Of a stretch of DNA of 64,000 bases, positions 34,078-45,700 are shown piece by piece (positions within the stretch are counted from its first letter, which is position 1; every line of letters starts with the position of its first letter). Made by a program: the position numbers and the translations under genes. The stretch is from assembly GCF_010389155.1 (NCBI RefSeq), contig NC_057769.1:31992735-32056734 (forward strand), read 5' to 3'. The notes below the pieces were generated by a model. That model did no database searches. It saw only the letters and a program-made list of their open reading frames with translations, and was not told where the DNA came from. This stretch comes from Erigeron canadensis. Taxonomy: Eukaryota > Streptophyta > Magnoliopsida > Asterales > Asteraceae.

Positions 34078-34644
34078 TTAATAATGAAGAACATAAACAT
34101 TATACTCGACAATGGCATCTCCATTGGTAGCATTGAAGAAATACGTTCGGGCTTCTGCATACCCACTAGCGAATCGAAAAACACCAGTTCCTCCTACCAC
34201 TGGAAACTCTCTCACCGACGACAAGATAGGATTTCGACCCAATATACTCAAAGTACTTCCATTAAACCTTTCGTCTTCAAACACATAATTTTGGACCAAC
34301 ATGAAGCTCATTTCATCAAAGTCCGCAGACGCATACATTCCTTGTGATCTTCCTACACGGGTAGAGTTTGGGTCGGGCCCAACAGTCAAAAGGTTGTCAT
34401 TTATGGCCACAAACCCGAACGCTGTGGGGGAAGTGTTCGTGACCGGGGCTTCAGCTACCCGAATAGCGGTTGCATTTGGGCCTCCCACGACATCATGGAA
34501 GAAGAAGTGAAGGCGTGTTAGGTTCTGCCTCCCAAGTCGGAATGTTGAGGGCGGCAAGCTAGTTGAGAAAGGTTGGGATTTTCCGACTAAGAGGATGGCG
34601 AGAAGGATGCCAATGAATGTGGTGAATCTAAGATTACTTGCCAT
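34078..34644 (-). CDS. dirigent protein, DIR-b/d type (DIR6), divergent
   Basis: 188-residue secreted dirigent protein in one exon and the most divergent of the six. The signal peptide spans about residues 1-23 (FTTFIGILLAILLVGKS), then QPFSTSLPP. Family blocks are HFFFHDV (Asp kept), NDNLLTVGPD, VGRSQGMYAS, RFNGSTLSILGRN, VREFPVVGGTG, FRFASGYAEART and EYNVYVLHY. Arg and Leu in FARGYALAKT are replaced (FASGYAEART), which may reshape the pocket. Sequons include NLT, NAT, NTS and NGS. It is separated from the other five by the KIB/F-box locus and is probably an older family branch. The TATA box TATAAAAA (minus) at 34742-34749 lies about 98 bp upstream. No introns. Confidence 0.93.
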   Translation of the reverse strand: MASNLRFTTFIGILLAILLVGKSQPFSTSLPPSTFRLGRQNLTRLHFFFHDVVGGPNATAIRVAEAPVTNTSPTAFGFVAINDNLLTVGPDPNSTRVGRSQGMYASADFDEMSFMLVQNYVFEDERFNGSTLSILGRNPILSSVREFPVVGGTGVFRFASGYAEARTYFFNATNGDAIVEYNVYVLHY

Positions 34645-34741
34645 GGTACTCTTTTAGCTAGATTGAGAAATAAAAAAAAAAATAATACGTAATAATATCT
34701 TTTCGATTAAGATGTTATTTTCCATTTGCATTGTGCATCGG

Positions 34742-34749
34742 TTTTTATA
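34742..34749 (-). promoter_or_regulatory. TATA box of DIR6
   Basis: TATAAAAA on the minus strand, about 98 bp before the ATG. Confidence 0.55.
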
Positions 34750-34754
34750 CTTCA

Positions 34755-35130
34755 TAAATTGAGCCAAAGATATGATGATCCTTCAAAGTCAACTCATTTT
34801 TGTTTAGTTGACAATTCAAATTTATGAGATTGGATGAATTATGACATTGTCGGTCAACAAATGTGCATGGTTATATGACTCCGTCTAGATGGAAAAAAGT
34901 ATAATATATTGCATACTTCAAATCAAATACTATATTAGTCATTATATGCATACAGCTTAGTTTTCTAACGGGCTAATTAAACAGATAAAATGGAAAAAAA
35001 AAAACAGAAAGCACAAAAATTATAATTGGTGAATAATAGAATCAATTTATATAAAATACATTAATGAAGTTAAATAATAACACTACGACACTCAAAATAT
35101 AACAATTAGAACTTCTAGAACTTCTTTTAA
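34755..35130. other. intergenic upstream of DIR6
   Basis: AT-rich spacer with no feature recognised. Confidence 0.4.
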
Positions 35131-35136
35131 CAAAAA

Positions 35137-35260
35137 CTAGCATGGTACTCGCGCAATACGGCATTAGCCGCCGCGACGACGGTGTAGTGGTGAGAGCGAC
35201 TGTTAGTGGTGGAGGTGGTTTATCTAGGCACAAATTAAAAAAGGGTTCAACTAGTTGCAA
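35137..35260 (-). mobile_element. Helitron-like 3' end region
   Basis: The minus strand ends GCCGTATTGCGCGAGTACCATG, then CTAG and host T. A GGTGGTG/CGACGA simple stretch lies inside, the same arrangement as at 1307-1410. The 5' boundary is unknown. The frame 35042-35260 is a by-product. Confidence 0.45.
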
Positions 35261-35702
35261 ATATATTTAGAATAGTCTTGTCTAGCCATATCAAAATTCC
35301 TTTTAAGCACAAATTTCGGTTTAAAAATGCTCAAACGTCTTTAGTCTATCATGTTCTATAAAGTTCAGCAAGATGCAAGGGAACAACAAAAATAGAAATA
35401 GTAGCCACTTATTTTACATGGTAGCGGATCCTCTACAGAATTTGACTTATATAGGATTACAAATTCACAACCCACACAAATTTTGCAAAATGAAAAATGG
35501 TCCAAATTTTTACATTTATTTCGAATATATGAACATAAACTGAAATTGGACTTATAGTATATACCCCTTTTTATAACCCATTTGCCTTATGTGTAAGGAA
35601 AATGACAAACATGTAGCTTTTAGGATTGAAAATCTCTATAAGTTAAGAGATTGATTATGTATTCACTTGATAGAGGAAGTATAAAAAGAATTAGAAAGAA
35701 CC

Positions 35703-37910
35703 TCACTTATTTGGATACTTAAAGTTTGGATAGTATTTCTTCAGTATTCCTACTAATTCCTTTGTCCTGCTCTCGTGTGATGCGCATATGTATCTTCCAT
35801 TGGCCTCGGGTTTTTCATATACTAAAACTAGTGCTTCGGCTACATCACGTACATCTACAATCGGCACCAGTCTGTGTTCTATTTCAATTCCTTCTGCAAA
35901 TACACATACATACAACAAAAATCTTACTTTAAATTCATAACAATCCCGTGATATCAAGAAAGATGCAGACAAATAATGAAAATAATATGGCATACAGTAT
36001 TACCAACCTTTAAGAAGCCTTATAAGAAACAAGCTACTAGTATTGATCGTGTTCTGCTGCATGGGTCCTATAATAAGTGTTGGGCATACGGACACAAAAT
36101 CAATACCGTTTGTTTTTGAGAATTCCCAAGCCTGGCTTTCTGCTTGTGTCTTAGAAAGGGCATACCGGTCCTGTATAGCACAGTTGACATTAGATATTTT
36201 TATGATTAATAGATCGATTTTTGAACCATTTTACTTGGCTTTTGGTTGTAAATGAACCATTATTATTGTGAAATGGCAGAAAAATCTCATTCGTTTGCCA
36301 TGATGGTGAAAATTTTGACCCATCTGCTTGCATGAGTCATCTCGGAGTAGATGTATCTTTATACACAAGGAGCGAGTCACAAGGTCTCCCAATGTGTGTT
36401 TTAATGCATAAAACCTTCTAAAGCCTCTTATTCAAAGAAATAGACTAGTGGCGAAATTTGTAACCATATTTCACCAACACTGTTTATAAACAAATAACTT
36501 CTTCTGGACATACAATGTTATAGGTACCAAAATTACTATTTTTGACCCATTACCCAATCTGCTTGACCGGCCTGGCCACTTCTTTTGTAAAATTGCAAGA
36601 ATGAGTGACTGGAAAAATTCTGCCAAGTAAATGCTGAGGATGACACTGTTTGGAACTCAACTTTTCTTTCAAACTCTTTCTTTTTTGAAAAGTCTAGTAC
36701 TCGTATTATTTTATCATGATTAACTTGCAATGAAAAGTGAAAGTTCTAAAAAATATTTCACTCTTGTAATGCAAATGAGAGGGGGTATCATAAGTCTACA
36801 TTATAGAAAAGTTAAGCTGATTATGTTATTTGATCTGCAGAATTCTTGGTCAGACCAAAAAGTCTCATCCAATGGTCGATCTGTCATCTGTGGGTCTATT
36901 AGGTAGCATCGCAATAGCAACTATAGAGGATACATACACAACTTTTTTGACATTTATTTCGCAACATGTCTTGAGTACATTTAATGTACCATTAACCGCA
37001 GGCTCAATTAATTCCACCTGCAATGAAAGTAATTTTAGAGCTTCCAAAAATGGTTAGTCAAAATTAAAGTTAGACAAAATGGGTGGGTCGGGTCACCGTT
37101 TGTACAGATAAAAACGGGAAGGTTTTTGACCGCTTGTTTGAGAAATACATATAAGTAATGCATTAGCATGACTACAAACAAATATCATCAACATCAGTAT
37201 AAAAGCATAATTTGACACGTTTAAGATAAAACACAACCCGAATGAGTTGAAACTTGCAAATGCTTCAAGTAGTCAAAAGATAGAGGTTCAGTCAGAGGTG
37301 ATTTAAACTTGCCTCAGGATTTGATACAGAACCATATGGTACTGGAGTCGCAGTGTGGAACACACCATCACATCCTGCGATGGCTGAACGAAGAGAGTCG
37401 TAGTCGAGAAGGTCTGATTTGAATAGCTTCAAGTTCTCATATTCTTTCTCGAGTCTCTTCAAATGCGCATTTTTCTCATTCACTGAAAGAAATGGTATAA
37501 GAATAAGTTACACAAAGCCCAAAAGATAAATCCTTCTTATAGTGTTGATCATAACTGTCAATTGTATATCTAAAAGTATTAAAAAATTGCAAAGGATTCA
37601 AAAGAGGTCATATGATTTCGGACAATATACAGATTATACTTCGTTTTTGATCCATTTTGATAATTAGCCCAAAAAAGATCATACTAAAACAGCTTCAGTT
37701 AGATTCTTGAAGTCTTAAATAAGGCATGCAGGATAAAAAGGTTGAGCAAAACTAAAACTGTGAAAAACAGTTATACAAATATATATGTTGTGAGGAAGGA
37801 ACATTAACTTGGGTCTCTAACAGTGGCATGAACAGTATAGTTATTAGAAAACCACCTGCTCCTGTTACACACACTATTTCCCTCTCATTATTACTATTAT
37901 TTTCTGCCAT
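35703..37910 (-). pseudogene. cinnamoyl-CoA-reductase-like (SDR108E) gene, disrupted
   Basis: Five exon-like blocks in order on the minus strand: exon 1 37910-37809, exon 2 37482-37313, exon 3 37017 to about 36836, exon 4 36170-36008, exon 5 35893-35703. They match CCR/DFR-like reductases, NADPH-dependent enzymes reducing phenylpropanoid CoA esters or related carbonyls. Visible features: the VTGAGG dinucleotide loop, [43 protein letters not shown], catalytic YALSK in exon 4 and PIVDVRDVAEALVLVYEKPEANGRYIC in exon 5. Defects: exon 1 lost about ten codons after VTGAGG out of frame; exon 3 shifts frame between PTDDRS and DETFWSD (about 36865-36880) and lacks a donor; the usual last C-terminal exon was not found. 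Exon 2 ends CCTGAG followed by GCAAGT, a GC-type donor. The open reading blocks suggest recent decay. Confidence 0.72.
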
Positions 37911-38722
37911 TTTTAATGACTGGTTTTACATTCTCAAAAAACACTATGCACTGATGCACAGCTTATATACCATATGAATTAATGGTAGAGTTTAATCCAT
38001 GTATTTATTGTATGGAACATAACATTTGAATATTTGTTTGTCTACATGTGTTCTAGAAGTTATTGTGATGAACATTTTTTGAATTTTTGTTAATTCCACA
38101 TTTTTGGCCAAATAAGGAGTAATTCATAAAAGCCCATTAGGCCAAACTCTAGCCCAATAGATATAACAAAAAATCATATTACTACCATCTTCTAGCCCAA
38201 ATAAGTCCCTTCTTCAAATCATTGGGTTTGGGTCAAGAACAAGGGGATTCAGGTTGAATACATGTTAGCATTCACTAATTAGACCAGTAGGTTTATTTGA
38301 TTAAGATGACCACACAACAATTAGAAAATCTTAACAGAAAAATAAAAGGGGTTTAGGTGGCTATATATATCACCTTATGTATCCTAGTGGAGTAGGGAAA
38401 ATGGAAGTTGTTTAGTTGACTGAATTTGGAGTCAGGGGTTTGTTATGTATTTGACTTTCTTTGTACATGCTTATTCATTATTAAATCAATAAATTTCATA
38501 AATATTACCTATTCCGTCCAAATTTTCAGTGGATATTTTTTTTTTTTTTTGAAAATATATACTCGTACTATATTATCATATCATATGACTGATATAGCTT
38601 CATTTTCTCGTATCGAGCATCAAAGAAACAGAAAACAAAAATTAAAAAAGAATTAATACTAACAACTACATTATACTTCCTTCACTACTTGTATAACCAA
38701 CCATTCTTTCATTTTCAATCTT

Positions 38723-38732
38723 CTATATAAAC
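38723..38732 (+). promoter_or_regulatory. TATA box of the CASP gene
   Basis: CTATATAAAC about 100 bp before the ATG at 38833, followed by a pyrimidine-rich leader. Confidence 0.65.
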
Positions 38733-38832
38733 CTTCTTTCATATAACCATTATTCTCACCATCTTTCAACCTCTTTAATTCTCTTTTTTTCTTTCTATCT
38801 CTAAATCCTGCTTTGCTCCTTCGATCTATAAA

Positions 38833-39984
38833 ATGGAAGGTGAAGCAACCAAGGTCAACATTACCGAGACACCAAAGGAAAGAAAGGGAAAGGCGCCGCT
38901 TTTAACAACACCAAAAGCCGCCTCAGGATTCATGAAACGTTTTGTTCATCATAAGGGTACTACTCCAAAAGGCGGGTACAAAAGAGGCCTAGCCATATTC
39001 GATGTTATACTAAGACTAGCTGGCATTGCTACTGCTTTAGCTGCCGCGATAGCTATGGGTTCCACGGAACAAACACTCCCTTTTTTCACTCAGTTCTTTC
39101 AATTCAAAGCTGAGTTCGATGATTTACCTGTTTTTACGTAAGTCATATATACTACTAATATAAAATCTTTTTTCCTTCATATAAAAAAGGCTTTCTATTT
39201 CAAATGGAAGCTAATTAACTATTATGGGTCAAGACTCAATGCATACATAGTTGCATACCATTGGTTATATATATATATCATATGTTACATAATTCAAATT
39301 GTCATTTTTAAGGTGATTTTGTATAACAGGTTTTTTGTGATCGCTAACGCCATCACTGCTGCCTACCTTGCTCTCACGATCCCTATCTCTATAGTTTGCA
39401 TTATCCGGCCACACTTAGTTGCTCCAAGGGTTCTCCTCATCATCCTTGACACTGTAAAAACTTCAAAATTTTGATCTTTTTATATCTTTTATTTTTGCCT
39501 TATATAAGTACTGTTTATCCACAATATAAAAAATTAATCGATCAAAACACGTTTCATTTTTTATGATCCTAATTGAAGTTTTTCTTTTTTAGAAAACGCT
39601 CAAAACACACTACGGCTAAATAATAGTGTGTGCTAATTAACCCCCAATGTATACGACTAAGTAAAGCACAATGGTTCGCTATAAACTTTACAATGAATAT
39701 ATATATATATAGTACTTACTATATCAATATTTCATGATCAATTGATCTCAATCTATGGTTTTATATTTTAATTACAGGTTATGGCTGCTTTGACCACAGC
39801 GGCAGCTGGTGGAGCTGCATCCATCGTCTACTTGGCCCATAACGGAAACTCAGATGCAAACTGGCCGGCCATTTGTCAGCAATTCAATGATTTCTGTCAA
39901 GAAATCAGTGGAGCAGTGGTTGCTTCTTTTCTAACGGTTGTTGTCCTTATGTTCTTGGTGACCTTGTCAGCATTCGCTCTTTAA
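38833..39984 (+). CDS. Casparian strip membrane protein (CASP)
   Basis: Three exons, 38833-39137, 39330-39453 and 39778-39984, join in phase to give 211 residues. Donors are GTAAGT (39138) and GTAAAA (39454); acceptors ATAACAG and ATTACAG. The product has a cytosolic, Lys-rich N-terminus of about 50 residues and four membrane spans: about 55-75 ([20 protein letters not shown]), 103-125 ([21 protein letters not shown]), 138-160 ([21 protein letters not shown]) and 186-208. Extracellular loop 1 carries [21 protein letters not shown], the signature separating true CASPs from CASP-like proteins. The conserved Arg of span 1 and Asp of span 3 are present. CASPs form the endodermal membrane scaffold that recruits the lignin-polymerising machinery for the Casparian strip. 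The gene looks intact. Confidence 0.93.
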
Positions 39985-39999
39985 AATACATATATATTT

Positions 40000-42715
40000 A
40001 CTTCCTTGCTGTTTTAGTTTCCTCGATCCTAATATGTATGTGTTTCAACATTGATCTATATATGAAATTATGAAGTGTGAATTGAAATAGTTATAAAGTT
40101 GTTTTGTTGATGTCATTGCGTTATCTTATCTATATATATTTATTTTATGTAGCAAGAAATTAATCATTTCAATTCAAGTGGAAAACTCAGTTAAATGGTA
40201 AGCCAAGATGTAACAAAAAGAAGACGAAAACAATGATAAATATAGAGACTGAAATAACTACTTATTGGTGCCATAAGCATTTAACATGCAAGACTAATTA
40301 ATTAAAGAAGGTTAAGGATGGAACCAGAAAATTATTTTACTCAATAAACAAACTTAAAACACTAACATACAAACCATATTTTTCTATGATTAATAATACA
40401 CGTTAGAGGGACAGTGACCTCTTTGTCCCTCGATCGTCATGGATGTATCTAATTAACTAAAGTCTACACATTAAGCAAATTTTTTACGACCTATATTAGA
40501 GTACTAATTACAGTATGTTTTTTGCTTGAATACATCTCGAATTTATTATTGGGACCCGGGAGTGAATGTTACCAACTTTATGGTTTATTATTTTTTTCAT
40601 CTTTTAAATTTATTATGTGGGTTCTAGATGTGGGTTTTTTTTAAAATCTCGAGTTCGAGTCTTGATATTTTTTATGAGGAGGGGATTGCAGATCCAGCAA
40701 ATAGCTGGAGACTGAGAATGAGACTAGTCCACTTGATAATTTTTAAATCTTAGACTTTTTGAAAAACAAAAAATTAAAAAAAAAAGATTATCGAAAACCA
40801 AATTTTTAACCAACCTTCTTTTTAACTACTTTATCCGTTACCAATCTCCCCAAACAGGAAACCAAATTTATCGGAAACCACAACACACTTCGTGTCACTT
40901 TCCCTTTCGCTAAATTTCCGGCCACTATATAACTGCCATCACCGGTAAACTGCCAGACATTTTGATATCTATATCTATACATGAATGAATAATGGAAGTT
41001 TTAGAATTTCAGTATCTCCCAAATACTTGTTGCTCCAACACTGTTTCTAAATGGAAGTAAGTCTGTAAGTGTGTGTGTGTATTATACATTTACTGTTTGA
41101 TTTTTTATTTTATTTTATTTTTTCTGTATAAGAACAGATAATCGTATCGCTATGATTTGAACCCTGACCTTCTCTTTTATATATGCTGTACTAGACTACA
41201 AAGGGAATTATATAAAGGGTTTATTGCCAAAAACAAAAAGGTAATTAATTTGGGGAGAGGTTAGGTAAAGGATGCAGTTAGGTAAAGCATGGGGATTATG
41301 TAAAGTTCAGGGGGAGGTTACGTAAAATTCAGGGGCTATGTATGTTTATCAAATTTAAAGGTTTAATTTCTAACTTTTTTTTGAAGTGGCATTACCTAAA
41401 CTTAGGTAAAGTCTGCAGTACGAATCATTTTCCCAATTAATTGAGCTTTTATCATCTAAAAACGTAATTCTGTTGTATATGTACGTATTTAGTAGCCACT
41501 TCATCTGATCGATACATGTGGATTTTCATGTGGTTATGAAAGTCTACGTGTATTGACGCATTGCCTTTATTTGAATGAAAAATGAAAATACCGTTTTTTG
41601 ACTTAGGTTGAACTAATTATGGTGATAGAAAGTATTTTACCCATTAATTGAAAACATTTCAACTAATGATCCCTTTCTTGGTAACAAACCCTTAAATAAA
41701 CGTGGTTTATGGAAATTTAAAAATTTAGGCAAATCCCATATCGGCCGTGGACATCATAGAATATTTCCGGGCTCATAAGTAACTCTTGAGACAAGATTGT
41801 GGTGCCGTTATTGCTTTCTGTAGTTACGTGTGCTCGGATATAACTATATAAGTAGGATCGGTGATCCCATTACTCTCCACTGGGGAGTAGTACCAGGATG
41901 GATGATCCCATTTGTATCTACCCCCTTAAGCTTGGTTCTAAAAAGCGATAGGCGCACAAAAGCGATATGGTCCATTTTGGAATCGCAAAGCGCAAAAGCG
42001 GCGAGCTTTTCGTACGCAAGGCGCACACTTATGAAAAATTTTTATAAATTATTTATATAGTATTTATAACACATAAAATAACAAAACAACATCAGTAACA
42101 TACTCATTTAAGTCCGGATTTGATCAAATTTGGTTTTTGAAAGGAAACTCTCAAAAGATTGTTGTTCTTGTTGAGGAAAAAGAAAGAAGAGATCAATCTT
42201 GTTGAGAAAGAAAGGAGTGATCCCATTTGTATGATACATCGATGGGTGATCCCTCGGTCATTAAGTATGCTCAAGTAGGAGTAGTACCACGATGCATAAT
42301 CATCCTCTGACAATGTCGCCACGAATAAAGTCAGGAAAATCATACACAAATGATGATCAAGGTGTTTGTGCTGTGTGATTGTATGTTAAATTTTAGAGTG
42401 TAATATTCGAGGGCTAAGCTCTGAAGATTGATAATTAAATGCTACTTAATGAATTAGCCTAATTAGTTGCAAGGATTTTGAGGATTGATAGTTGACCATC
42501 CTGTTATTGGGATGTGGTTCTTGTGCTAGTTGAATAAATAATGGGTGGAGCATGTCATATGCTTTCAAAAATAGGGACAGGGTAGCATGTAGTTTGATTT
42601 GAATAGTTCATCGGCAGAAAGATTTAAGATAATTCTTGTGCAGGATAGGTTGTTGCTCACTATTAACTTTCATCTACGCAGATCTCCGAATCCATGGTTT
42701 TCATTTAAGAATTCA
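40000..42715. other. intergenic between CASP and LETM1-like genes
   Basis: No coding gene seen. A B-box-like CGAGTTCGAGTC near 40652-40663, followed by a GC-richer body to about 40730, may be a SINE fragment. The segment 41935-42030 is a repeat of AAGCGNNNGCGCA units. The frame 42104-42349 (-) is not supported. The 5'UTR of the next gene probably lies in 42600-42715. Confidence 0.4.
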
Positions 42716-45700
42716 ATGTACTGCTTTTCCCACAAAAATGTAGTGGTCCTGGATCATTTTTCATCTAGAGTACGCGCTAGGAAGAACTTTAAGATAAAGC
42801 TTTCTTTCGGCTCTAGCTTCAGATTAGTTGATCCTCAATTGCACTGCTTAGCCTGTCATAAACCAAGAAGATTGGGACACCTTTCTCCTTTTGCTTCTGC
42901 TGATGATAGTCTTGCAGTTAATGGCAGTCCCCAACCAAGTACTACTGGGGATACTGTGGAACTGCGGGACAAACTAGATAATCCATTACAAAATGAAGGT
43001 TATAACAGTGCACTTCTCCAATCATTGCATGATGTTGCACGGGAATTTGAGTCAGCCCTTAGAGTTCAGAGTTCTGTGTCAAATTTATCATGGTTCTCAA
43101 TTGATTGGATTGGTGTAGACCAAAATGCATGGGTGAAGACCTTATCTTACCAGGTTTGTCAAGTTACATATCTATGTTTTGTGTCACCCGTGCTAATGCT
43201 TAGTCACACGTAGGTTATGCATTCGTGTATATTACTCATAGTATGCTCTCCATATGTATTTAGGCATCAGCATGTTCATTGCTGCTAGCAGCATGTGAGG
43301 TTTTATCTCTAGGAGATAGAAGAAACAGAGAAATTAATGTTCTGGTTCAAAAGAGGTACTTTTAATACACTTAGCATTTTACATCTCATGTTTAGCCGAC
43401 GTATGTTATAATTTTTGGTAAGGGTAAAACCCTATAAGTTCAACAATGGCAGATAAAGGCGAGATCATAAGAACAACTTGTGATTCAGTAATCTTAGATA
43501 TACAAGAACAGCTTGTATATCTCTAACACAAGAACAACTTGAGAGAAAATGCGTGGTCATTTGATTATGCATTGTTCAGGGTTTATCTAGAAATATATTT
43601 AAGATTTGAAATGTTGGCACTATTGGTAGGATTTTGAGGGTATGCAATTGCATATCCTGACTTATATGTAGGTATGCCAATTAAGCATTTACTGTAACTG
43701 TTGCATTGGTGCAGTCTGTCACAACTCTGTGCTACATTGGAAAATGCTATCAGGGATACATTGTCAGACAAAAAATCAGAACTTTATGAGTGGTTCTGGT
43801 CTGAACAAGTCCCACTGGCAGTATCTACTTACGTTAATTATTTTGAAGACCAACGTTTTGCTGATGTTGTTGGGATCAACAAAGGACTGCTGTCAAGCTT
43901 GGTGGATGCAAGTGGGAAAGCAGTGCCTATTTTTGCTTTGGGTTGCGTTGCTGCAATAACAAAACTTGGGCCCGCCAAAGTTTCTTGCACGCAGTTTTAC
44001 TCCATAGTCCCAAACGTAAATGGAAGACTGATGGAGATGCTACTTGGATTAGTTTCCATACGCAAAGCTTATCATTCCATTAAAAAGATAGGTCTGCACC
44101 GAGAATTTCTAGTCCATTTCGGGCCTCGTGCTGCAGCATGTAGAGTGGAAGATGATCACAGCACTAAAGAGGTTTTATTTTGGGTAAATCTTGTGCATAA
44201 GCAGCTACTACAGGCTCTTGGCAGAGAACGAATATGGTCAAGACTGTCAACCTCTGAAAGCATTGAGGTAATATCGTATTTATCGTATTTCATGTTTTGA
44301 TTAAACATATAATAAGATTATCATTTTATTTTTTCCGTAGGTTTTAAATAAGGATTTGGCTATTTTTGGATTCTTCATCGCTCTCGGAAGGAGGACTCAG
44401 TGCTTCCTTTGTGCAAAGAACTTTGAGACACTCCCTGAACCAATTGGAGGTTTAATCAGGTGAATTTATTAAGTAACAATTATTTCCGTATTTGTCATTA
44501 TTACTCGTAGCAATTATGCATTGATATGAATCTGATTGTCCTTTTTTTCCGTAGCAGGTATTTCATTGGTGGCAGTGTGCTGTATTATCCTCAGTTGTCG
44601 TCAATAAGTTCTTATCAACTGTACGTGGAGGTTAGCATATTTAAAACTATGCATTCTATAAAAAGTTAATATATGATAATCTAATACTAGCCCTGTTTTA
44701 TCATAGGTTGTTTGTGAGGAACTAGACTGGCTTCCATTTTATCCAGGTGTAGAGAACTTGAGGCTCATGCATGGTCATAAAAGCACACGAGACCCTCCAA
44801 GTGAGGAAGCTATTGCTCTTGTTTTAGATGTTTGTTCACACTGGATTCAAAGCTTTATTAAATACAGCAAATGGCTGGAGCACCCTTCTAATGTTAAAGC
44901 TGTGAGATTCCTATCTAGAGGGTATACCATTATTCATAGTTCATTACATTAATATTTCATATGAAAGTTGGCTTGTTATCCAGTGGACTAAGATATTTTT
45001 AAAATTTCAGGCACAACATATTAAAGAAATCTAAGGAAGAAGTGGGTTTACCAAAGTAAGCTGAACGAGACCAAATGACAGTTCTCTTTGTCTTTCTTTC
45101 TGTGCAAAGATTCATGTACATCGCTATATGATGATTATATAGTCAAAAACATGTTAATATCGATACCTGCAGTTATCAAATTGAATCTCTTGATCAACAA
45201 CTGATTGTTAACCTTCATGATTAACGGGATAAGAAAATGTTGATGCAGAAAGCTGATGACTGAAAACGGTGCTACAGGTTTAGTAGAGATAGCTAGTTCT
45301 AGAAGCTACATTTCATCAAGAAAAGATCTTGATTCATTTGATAAGGTATCTTCATCTTCTTTAGATGGAGGACAGCTATGAAATGTTTATGCTTTGCAAG
45401 AAGTTCAAGTTTGGGCAATCTTTAAGTGTGGTGCTGTTTTATTTTTTTTTAAGGATTCCATTTACCACCCTTCTTACTACTTAGGCAGAAAATTACATAA
45501 TATAATAAGGAAGTCTTTGGTTCCAGCTCTGCCTTAGCAGTCTGGCGTGCCCCACTGGGCCAAAGGAATGGCATGGAGCTATTCCTTGTGGTGTGGGACA
45601 ATGGCCGGTGCCAAAAAAGGCACCCAGGGTCAAGGGTGTCCCCAGCCTAGCTATACCTTTTGGGAGAAAATTATTTGAGGATACACTGTACCAGCTTCTG

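Noticed and set aside
39601..39660. Extra exon in CASP intron 2
   Set aside because: The three-exon model is complete and in phase; no acceptor-donor pair adds family sequence.
42599..42715. Earlier start for the LETM1-like gene
   Set aside because: The open frame begins at a TTG; the first in-frame ATG is 42716, just downstream of AG acceptor-like sites, so the stretch is more likely leader.
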